A stretch of 7,794 nt of DNA, from assembly GCA_028824575.1 (NCBI GenBank), contig JAPPDN010000305.1, positions 1 to 7,794 on the forward strand. Reading direction: 5' to 3'. Position numbers and translations under genes: made by a program. The notes beneath the pieces are model-generated. The model was given only the letters and a program-made list of their open reading frames with translations. It was not told the DNA's origin and made no database searches. The DNA comes from Candidatus Poribacteria bacterium (GTDB lineage Bacteria > Poribacteria > WGA-4E > WGA-3G). Shown one piece after another: positions 1 through 4,959 of this stretch; within the stretch, counting starts at the first letter, position 1; each line of letters starts with the position of its first letter.

Positions 1-426
1 CTTTACGATATGGGCGCGGGGAGCAAAGCACGCGGCTGGATCGTCTATATGGGGTGGGAGACGTTTAACCGACTGCAAACGTGGCTTGTGAGTCCACGCG
101 AGACCAGCGGACCGGAACTCGGTGTTATCGGCAGCAGTTTCCTGTTTACGATATTCTTGATGATTATGAAGATCCGGTTTCTCTGGTGGCCCCTACATCC
201 GGGTGGCTATGTGCTTGTGAGTGGGACGGGGATGGGTGGCTTGTGGTTTCCGATATTTTTAAGTTGGTTGGCAAAAGCGGTTGTGCTGAAGATTGGCGGC
301 GTGAAACTCTACCGGCAAGCCGTGCCGTTCTTTCTGGGATTAATCTTGGGGGATTATACGCTCGGATGCGTCTGGAGTCTCATTGGACTGGTGCTGCAGA
401 TGCCGACATATATTGTGTGGCATTGA
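1..426 (+). CDS. C-terminal part of a DUF6784/DUF6785-type polytopic membrane protein (5' truncated)
   Basis: The frame is open from the window edge (codons L-Y-D before the first ATG at 10) to TGA at 424-426, so the true start lies outside the window. The visible 141 residues are strongly hydrophobic and hold about four membrane segments, for example around GSSFLFTIFLMIM, GLWFPIFLSWLAKAVVL and the C-terminal FFLGLILGDYTLGCVWSLIGLVL. The pattern FLWWPLHPGGYVL, then GLWFPIFLSWLAK, then the end GLILGDY..G..WSL resembles, from memory, the conserved C-terminal domain called DUF6784 in large membrane proteins of Poribacteria and Planctomycetes. Function is unknown and the protein should sit in the inner membrane. 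It converges on the MNT-HEPN gene with a 38-bp gap. I saw no clear terminator hairpin in that gap. A family-level call is reasonable; no biochemical role is proposed. Confidence 0.8.
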   Translation, partial: LYDMGAGSKARGWIVYMGWETFNRLQTWLVSPRETSGPELGVIGSSFLFTIFLMIMKIRFLWWPLHPGGYVLVSGTGMGGLWFPIFLSWLAKAVVLKIGGVKLYRQAVPFFLGLILGDYTLGCVWSLIGLVLQMPTYIVWH

Positions 427-464
427 CGGATTAAAGATGGGTGTGAGTTTCTTATTGCGCCCTC

Positions 465-1217
465 CTAATTTCGCCTCTCTACTTCAGGGGGTTTCCGTTC
501 TCCTCGAACGGCTTGACGCACCTCGGTGCAAATGTGCATCGCATGCGCAGCGTCCTCAGCAGTCGCTGATTTTCCGGGATAGCGAAAATCCACTGCGTGT
601 CTGGAGAGTCTCGAAAGGTCAGTCCGCCATGCCCGCCAAGTCGGGATAGTCGGGCCAATTAGGTTTAATAGTGCTTCTAAATTGTGTGTCCGCGTAAACG
701 GAATATCCGCCTCCTGAAGCCATGCCTTTAAGTATTTTTCGATACACTGTTGCGCGTGGAAACAGATAATATCTCTGCTTGAGGTCGGGACCTGTTGGAG
801 CAGCTTCGCGGTATCGTAATCGTCCTCAGCCTTTTGTGCCCACTCCAGTGTCAACGGATTCATAAAGCACTTTTCCTTTTTCATAGGTTTCTTGGAGAAC
901 CCGCCAGCGTTATAAAGCACCTCGCCTCTTTCAGTGATTTCACGAAGAAACCAGTCGTTATAGGAGACTCGATACGCAATTTCTTTCGGTGAACGCACCA
1001 TCAAATCCATACGAAAGCGGTCTGGAATCCGTTCCCCGATCTCCACAGCCTGGCGCCGCGTCTCCGATTCGGGTATATCCATAACGACCAGCAAGTCAAC
1101 ATCCGACTCTTCTGTGGGAGTGCCATAAGCATAAGAGCCGAACAGAATCACCTGTAGTGGTGCGAATTCGCGCACGATGTCGTCGCAAGTGGCTTGAATG
1201 TCTTGTCGCGTAACCAT
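465..1217 (-). CDS. Fused MNT nucleotidyltransferase - HEPN domain protein (toxin-antitoxin type)
   Basis: A 250-residue protein with two domains. Residues 1-105 are a minimal nucleotidyltransferase of the DNA polymerase beta superfamily: G27-S28 opens the GSX10DXD motif, D39 and D41 are the metal-binding pair, and D71 (RMDLMV) is the expected third carboxylate. Residues 119-240 are a HEPN domain, recognised by SRDIICFHAQQCIEKYLKA (148-165), HNLEALL (178-184) and FRYPG (211-215). In HepT/MntA-type systems the MNT partner AMPylates or otherwise neutralises the HEPN RNase. Those are normally two adjacent genes, whereas here one frame covers both. R148 and H154 fit RX5H spacing, but they sit in the helix-2 signature rather than the usual late position, and no HxY follows. 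RNase activity is therefore uncertain. The ATG at 1217 has an AAGGGAG ribosome site 9 nt upstream. It is transcribed divergently from the restriction-modification cassette. Confidence 0.85.
   Translation of the reverse strand: MVTRQDIQATCDDIVREFAPLQVILFGSYAYGTPTEESDVDLLVVMDIPESETRRQAVEIGERIPDRFRMDLMVRSPKEIAYRVSYNDWFLREITERGEVLYNAGGFSKKPMKKEKCFMNPLTLEWAQKAEDDYDTAKLLQQVPTSSRDIICFHAQQCIEKYLKAWLQEADIPFTRTHNLEALLNLIGPTIPTWRAWRTDLSRLSRHAVDFRYPGKSATAEDAAHAMHICTEVRQAVRGERKPPEVERRN
861..878 (-). promoter_or_regulatory. Possible internal ribosome binding site and start for a free HEPN domain
   Basis: On the minus strand an AAGGA (complement of 874-878) lies 10 nt before an in-frame ATG (863-861, Met119). 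That Met begins MNPLTLEWAQKAEDDY, which is where stand-alone HEPN proteins of this type typically start. The cell might therefore make both the fusion and a separate HEPN chain, or the site may be a relic of two formerly separate genes. The only direct evidence is the spacing and the match to the domain boundary. Confidence 0.4.
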
Positions 1218-1257
1218 GATGGCTCTCTCCCTTCGGTTGTTAACATTCCTGACAGGT

Positions 1258-1286
1258 ATTGTAGCATATTACTGTACGAAAATCTA
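1258..1286 (-). promoter_or_regulatory. Predicted sigma70-type promoter for the MNT-HEPN gene
   Basis: Reading the minus strand, an extended -10 (TGC followed by TACAAT, complement of 1258-1263) sits 17 nt after a weak -35, TAGATT (complement of 1281-1286). The expected start of transcription is near 1251, inside the small palindrome CCTGACAGG (1248-1256). The start codon is at 1217, so the leader would be about 35 nt. The -10 is good and the -35 poor. Confidence 0.5.
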
Positions 1287-1300
1287 CACCTAATTTTCTC

Positions 1301-1329
1301 TTGACAGTGCCTGTCGAATGTGTTATCAT
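1301..1329 (+). promoter_or_regulatory. Predicted sigma70-type promoter for the restriction-modification cassette
   Basis: A perfect -35 TTGACA (1301-1306) is followed after exactly 17 nt by TATCAT (1324-1329, 5 of 6 consensus positions). Transcription should start near 1336, giving a leader of about 175 nt before the methyltransferase ATG at 1513. An inverted repeat, GACAG-TGC-CTGTC (1303-1315), overlaps the -35 and is well placed to act as an operator. Confidence 0.65.
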
Positions 1330-1394
1330 TCCTTGATTTTCAGGACTTGCGCAGACAGGCAATAAATCCGCTTACTCCGAACATATACACATTT

Positions 1395-1478
1395 ATGAAA
1401 ACAACACATAATATCCTTTTCCAAGACGCACGAAATTTGAAAGAAATCCTTCGTAAAGTTTGTAGGAGAATCCATTAA
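1395..1478 (+). pseudogene. 27-codon ORF resembling the N-terminus of a beta-class DNA methyltransferase (possible remnant)
   Basis: An ATG-to-TAA frame encodes 27 residues beginning MKTTHNILFQDARNLKEI. From memory, the pattern 'THxIxFxDARNLxEI' is how many N4-cytosine/N6-adenine methyltransferases of the PF01555 type begin, just before the segment leading to their TSPPY motif. Here the similarity stops after about 18 residues, and the frame ends at 1478 with no catalytic motif. There is no convincing ribosome site before the ATG. It may be the leftover end of an older methyltransferase gene replaced by recombination, a small leader peptide upstream of the cassette, or chance. It lies inside the leader of the downstream methyltransferase transcript. 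Confidence 0.3.
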
Positions 1479-1512
1479 ATTTGAAAAAGACAGCTCTAAA
1501 GGAGATGCGAGA

Positions 1513-2373
1513 ATGGCTCACGTTTGGAGAAAAAAATATAAAAGCAGCAGTAGAATCTTGGATAAATTCTACACAAAACAGGAAGTCGTCAAAAGGTGTT
1601 TAGAGGAAGTAGATAAATTACCTTACACATACGATTGCGTGATAGAACCCTCTGCGGGAGATGGTGCCTTCTATAAAAATATCGAACATGAGACCAAAAT
1701 AGGAATTGATATTGATCCGCAGCATGATGAGATTATCAAAGGTGACTGGTTCAATTACAATGTTAGTGAAATGTACGAGCGCGTATTGGTTATAGGGAAT
1801 CCACCGTTTGGTCAATATCAAAAACTATCTTCAGAATTTATATCGCACGCCCTCTCGTTTAGTAATGTCCAAACAATTGCTTTTATTTTACCAAATGTTT
1901 ATAGAAAACATACACGGCAAAAAATATTACCTTATGATTGGAGAATAGTCTCTATCACTGAATTAGAAAGGGATTGCTTTACACTCGAAGGGAAGGCATA
2001 TCACGTGCCCGCAAGTTTCTTCATCTTTGATAAATCAGAAGGAGAAGATTTAAGAGTTGATCCGAATGCCTACACAGAAACGAATGATTTTAAATTCTCC
2101 AATAAAGATGATTTTGACATATTTGTATTCGGTGCTTCTCCAAAAAGAATCACAAAAACGCCGACACCAAACAATCGAGGCTACTTCCTTAAGTCAAAAA
2201 TCCCAGTAGAAGATTTAATATCCAGAATCAAAGCGGTTGATTGGAACGGAAATTCTTGTGCAAATGGCGGTGTATATTGGCTAACAAAATTTGAATTTCT
2301 GGAACAATATATAAAATGCCACGAGCCGAATAGAACTGAAGAAAGCCAGCGGAGCTTGTTTGATCTCCTTTAG
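1513..2373 (+). CDS. N6-adenine DNA methyltransferase, gamma-type (type II restriction-modification)
   Basis: A 286-residue enzyme predicted to transfer a methyl group from S-adenosylmethionine to adenine within a target site, protecting host DNA. Motif X-like DKFYTKQEVV (17-26) is followed by motif I IEPSAGDGAF (44-53, SAM binding), motif II-like GIDID (64-68), motif III-like GDW (77-79) and catalytic motif IV NPPF (96-99). Motif X first, then I and then IV is the gamma arrangement, as in M.TaqI. The region after about residue 150 should hold the target-recognition part. The C-terminus contains QRSLF (279-283), which fits the sliding-clamp-binding pentapeptide pattern. GGAG (1501-1504) lies 8 nt before the ATG, so this start is favoured. 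The frame stays open upstream, and a possible ATT at 1474 behind AGGAGAA would add 13 residues. AT-rich composition and AGA/AGG codons suggest transfer. The target sequence cannot be read from the protein. Confidence 0.88.
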   Translation: MAHVWRKKYKSSSRILDKFYTKQEVVKRCLEEVDKLPYTYDCVIEPSAGDGAFYKNIEHETKIGIDIDPQHDEIIKGDWFNYNVSEMYERVLVIGNPPFGQYQKLSSEFISHALSFSNVQTIAFILPNVYRKHTRQKILPYDWRIVSITELERDCFTLEGKAYHVPASFFIFDKSEGEDLRVDPNAYTETNDFKFSNKDDFDIFVFGASPKRITKTPTPNNRGYFLKSKIPVEDLISRIKAVDWNGNSCANGGVYWLTKFEFLEQYIKCHEPNRTEESQRSLFDLL

Positions 2374-2380
2374 GTTGAAC

Positions 2381-2986
2381 ATGTTAAATGCTATGAACGG
2401 GAAAGCATTAAATGAAACGATAAGTTTCATATTAGAAAATATAGATAGCAGTAGAATCGTGATGGATAGCGTAGCAAGCATTAGGGATAAATTAATTGAT
2501 TTAACCATTGAAGAACAAGTTATTTCTGAACAGGACTTTTACAAAATAAGTAGTGTTCTGTCCACACAGTCAAGGAGTCCTTTGTGGGAAAACTATTTCA
2601 TAAAGAAGCACGATTGTGAAAGAGTTAGTAAAAATGAGGATAGAGGAGATTTTAAAAAGAACGGCAGATACTACGAGTATAAAAGCTCTGGTTACAATCT
2701 GGATAATTCTGTTAATATGCTTCAAATTAGGCCCTGGCAGGATTGTGATTATATTATTCAGTCAGTCTCTGATGATGGGGCAACCACATTTGTTTTAACA
2801 CATGCGGAAATGATGTTGGAAATGAAAAAGCTTAAAGCTTCTCCCGCTCATGGAACTCGAAAAGCTTTAGAAGATAATAAAACTATAGAATACATGATGG
2901 CTGTAAAAAGAGGTTCCGCGGATTGGGATAGGTGGATTAACAACTATCGCAAAGAGGATGATATTTTTGATCGTGAAACAAAATAA
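2381..2986 (+). CDS. Probable type II restriction endonuclease, PD-(D/E)XK fold, family not recognised
   Basis: A 201-residue soluble protein that I do not recognise by name. Near the middle it has D90 (RGDF), then eight residues, then E99-Y100-K101 (YYEYKSS). This is the spacing and beta-strand character of a PD-(D/E)XK metal-dependent nuclease site. It is followed by LQIRPWQDCDYII, which fits the next helix and strand. The gene begins 7 bp after the methyltransferase stop, and small proteins with this core directly behind a DNA methyltransferase are most often the cognate restriction enzyme. The ATG at 2381 has a weak TAGG 6 nt upstream. An alternative TTG at 2360 has a better GGAG 5 nt upstream and would add 7 residues and overlap the methyltransferase by 14 bp; an ATG at 2393 is also possible. 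Translational coupling is likely. Composition matches the methyltransferase. Confidence 0.65.
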   Translation: MLNAMNGKALNETISFILENIDSSRIVMDSVASIRDKLIDLTIEEQVISEQDFYKISSVLSTQSRSPLWENYFIKKHDCERVSKNEDRGDFKKNGRYYEYKSSGYNLDNSVNMLQIRPWQDCDYIIQSVSDDGATTFVLTHAEMMLEMKKLKASPAHGTRKALEDNKTIEYMMAVKRGSADWDRWINNYRKEDDIFDRETK

Positions 2987-2993
2987 AAGAAAA

Positions 2994-3020
2994 GATCGAA
3001 GTATTATGAATATTTTGATC
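2994..3020. terminator. 12-bp stem-loop between the restriction cassette and the ABC operon
   Basis: GATCGAAGTATT (2994-3005), loop ATG, then AATATTTTGATC (3009-3020) form a 12-bp RNA stem with two G-U pairs on the plus strand, 7 nt after the nuclease stop. On the minus strand the two wobbles become C-A mismatches, but the stem is followed there by a T-rich tract (TTTTCTTTTATTTTG, complement of 2979-2993). It could stop the ABC transcript 60-100 nt past its stop codon. The plus strand has only a short ATTTTCT after the stem. A weak bidirectional terminator is the best reading. Confidence 0.5.
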
Positions 3021-3027
3021 GCATAGA

Positions 3028-3064
3028 TTTTCTACAGAAACGTCGCCCCGCTGGAGTTTCAGAA
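3028..3064. repeat. Degenerate intergenic palindrome (GCCCC-GCT-GGAGT core)
   Basis: The core GCCCCGCTGGAGT (3045-3057) is an imperfect inverted repeat, flanked by TTTCTACAGAAAC on the left and TTTCAGA on the right; GAAAC/GTTTC also pair around it. It resembles from memory the common intergenic form TCGCTCCGCTGGAGCT found in many copies in several uncultivated and environmental bacterial genomes. Only one decayed copy is visible here, so the assignment to a repeat family is tentative. Confidence 0.3.
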
Positions 3065-3077
3065 GAGATATGCTCAT

Positions 3078-4889
3078 TTACAACTCCCTTTTTGTTTCTT
3101 GTCCCTTGTACTGCAACTGATACAACCGATAATAGATACCACCCTGTTGTAATAATTCGTTATGCGTGCCGGTTTCACGGATTTCGCCGCGGTGCATGAC
3201 GATAATCTTATCCGCATTCTGGATCGTCGAGAGCCGGTGCGCGATGACGACGGAGGTCCGATTTTCCATCAGACGGCTCACCGCATCTTCAATCAGGAGT
3301 TCAGTTTCGGTGTCAACGCTTGAAGTCGCCTCGTCAAGAATAAGTACACTCGGATCCGAGGCTAATGCCCGTGCAAAGGCAACTAACTGCTTCTGTCCGA
3401 CGGATAACCCAGCACCATCTTCTTTAATCTCTGTACCGTAAACCTCCGGCATCTTCTGCACAAACCTGTCCAAATGTACATCTTCCGATGCACGTTTCAC
3501 CTGCTTCGCCGAAATCGATGGGTCTCCTAAAGTGATATTCCGCTCAACTGAATCCGAAAAGAGGAAGATATTCTGTTGCACGATACTAATTGCGCCTCGT
3601 AGATCCTCCAAGTTCATCTCCCGGATATCAACGCCATCAATGAGGATTTGCCCCTTGTTGATCTCATAGAACCGGCAGAGCAGATTGATAATAGAGGTTT
3701 TCCCTGCCCCCGTATGCCCAACGAGTGCCACCTTCTCACCGGGTTTTACCTTGAATGAGACATCCCGTAGCACGTAGTCATCATCGTTATAGGCGAACCA
3801 GACGTTTTTGAATTCAATCTCGCCTTTCAGACTGTCGGTGCCAGTTTTAGGCACTGCAGAAATAATAGACGGCTGCGTATCAAAGAGTTGGAAAATCCGT
3901 TCCGAGGATGCCATCGCGTTTTGGAAGATGGTATATTTTTCGCTCAGTTCGCGGATGGGCCAGAAGAACTGTTGCGCGTAGCCCATGAACATCACCAGTC
4001 CCCCAAAGGTCAGTGCATTTTGTATAATTTGTCCCCCACCATACCAGATAATCACGGCTGTTGCGAGCGATGCCGTTACCTCTATCAGCGGGTGAAAGAT
4101 CGAAAAATAGAAGATGCTCTTCAGGTTGGCAGCGAGATAGCGCCGATTACGCTCGTTGAAGCGGAGATGGCTCCGTCGTTCTTGTGCGAACAGCTTCATC
4201 GTTGTCATACCGACGATGTTTTCTTGTAGAAAAGCATTGATGCGCGCAAGCTGCTTCCGTTGTTCTCGGAAGGCACGACGCGAATAGATCTGATAAACAA
4301 GCGTTGCGCCGAAAATAATTGGGATCACGGTAAACGTCACGAGTGCGAGCTTCCAATTATAGAGAAGCATCACGACGACAATTCCACAGATACGGAGCAG
4401 ATTCGCGAAGATAGTAATCACACCGGAGGAAAAGAGTTCGTTGAGGACTTGAACATCTCCCATAACGCGGGTCATCAACCTACCGACCGGATTTTTATCA
4501 AAAAACTGTACGTCCAAGCGCTGTAAATGCGAAAAAAGCCCCTGACGGAGATCGTGCATTACATGTTGCCCGATCATCTGTGTGCGATACTCTTCAGAGT
4601 ACCCGAACACGAACAGACTCATCAGTGAGAACACGTAAAGCATCGCGATTGTACTTAAGCCTTCTTGTACACCGGGGGTAATATAGTCATCAATGGCAAG
4701 CTGCATCAGAAACGGTCCTGCCAATTGCGAGAGTGTATTCCCGACCATGAGAAATCCGATGATGAGCAGCTGGACTTTGTAGGGTTTGAGGTATGAAAGG
4801 AGGCGCCGCATTAGCACCCGGTCATAAACTTTTCCGAGGTCTTGTTCTTCATCGCTATATTCGTATAGGTCGCTTCCCATGCCAAACAT
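3078..4889 (-). CDS. Heterodimeric ABC exporter half-transporter (MdlB/TM288-like), canonical ATP-site subunit
   Basis: A 603-residue half-transporter with an N-terminal six-helix exporter domain (about residues 35-315) and a C-terminal ATPase domain (about 358-595). Motifs visible are Walker A GHTGAGKTS (391-399), Q-loop Q439, signature LSVGQ (495-499, deviating from LSGGQ), Walker B VLILDE with catalytic E520, and H-loop H551. With the upstream-encoded partner it should form an ATP-driven inner-membrane exporter for lipids, drugs or peptides; the substrate cannot be deduced. Its intact Walker A/B and glutamate pair with the normal ISGGQ of the partner to make the hydrolysing site, while its LSVGQ faces the partner's defective Walker B. 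The ATG at 4889 follows AAAGGGG with 10 nt spacing. It lies 70 bp downstream of the partner gene on the same strand, so the two form one operon. Confidence 0.93.
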   Translation of the reverse strand: MFGMGSDLYEYSDEEQDLGKVYDRVLMRRLLSYLKPYKVQLLIIGFLMVGNTLSQLAGPFLMQLAIDDYITPGVQEGLSTIAMLYVFSLMSLFVFGYSEEYRTQMIGQHVMHDLRQGLFSHLQRLDVQFFDKNPVGRLMTRVMGDVQVLNELFSSGVITIFANLLRICGIVVVMLLYNWKLALVTFTVIPIIFGATLVYQIYSRRAFREQRKQLARINAFLQENIVGMTTMKLFAQERRSHLRFNERNRRYLAANLKSIFYFSIFHPLIEVTASLATAVIIWYGGGQIIQNALTFGGLVMFMGYAQQFFWPIRELSEKYTIFQNAMASSERIFQLFDTQPSIISAVPKTGTDSLKGEIEFKNVWFAYNDDDYVLRDVSFKVKPGEKVALVGHTGAGKTSIINLLCRFYEINKGQILIDGVDIREMNLEDLRGAISIVQQNIFLFSDSVERNITLGDPSISAKQVKRASEDVHLDRFVQKMPEVYGTEIKEDGAGLSVGQKQLVAFARALASDPSVLILDEATSSVDTETELLIEDAVSRLMENRTSVVIAHRLSTIQNADKIIVMHRGEIRETGTHNELLQQGGIYYRLYQLQYKGQETKREL

Positions 4890-4959
4890 TGGTGGATTTC
4901 CCCTTTGATAACACGTCGTTGCTCGGCGCGCTTACAAACTGCGCTTGCATCTGCGTAAG

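Larger units (their letters stand above)
1248..1359. repeat. Three GACAGG/CCTGTC hexamers in the divergent control region (possible operators)
   Basis: GACAGG occurs at 1251-1256 (within CCTGACAGG), as CCTGTC at 1310-1315 (within GACAGTGCCTGTC), and again at 1354-1359. The first lies at the predicted start of the MNT-HEPN transcript. The second overlaps the -35 of the restriction-modification promoter. The third lies in its early leader. Such placement suits a repressor controlling both directions, but no regulator gene is recognised and the hexamer is short, so this is suggestive only. Confidence 0.3.

Noticed and set aside
81..434. 117-codon plus-strand frame overlapping the first gene
   Set aside because: It is an out-of-frame shadow of the DUF6784-like membrane protein, which has clear family character and membrane segments in the other frame.
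1341..1353. CAGGACTTGCGCA, reminiscent of AGGACTTACGCA-type insertion sequence ends
   Set aside because: No matching inverted copy and no transposase are present; a single short match cannot support a mobile element.
1474..1512. Upstream ATT start for the methyltransferase, behind AGGAGAA, adding 13 residues (IKFEKDSSKGDAR)
   Set aside because: The frame is open there, but ATG at 1513 has an excellent GGAG at 8 nt and no motif requires the extension. It is kept only as a remark in the gene entry.
1218..3077. CRISPR array, tRNA or integrase-type attachment site near the defence genes
   Set aside because: I looked for regularly spaced repeats, tRNA-like folds and matching direct repeats at the cassette ends and saw none.
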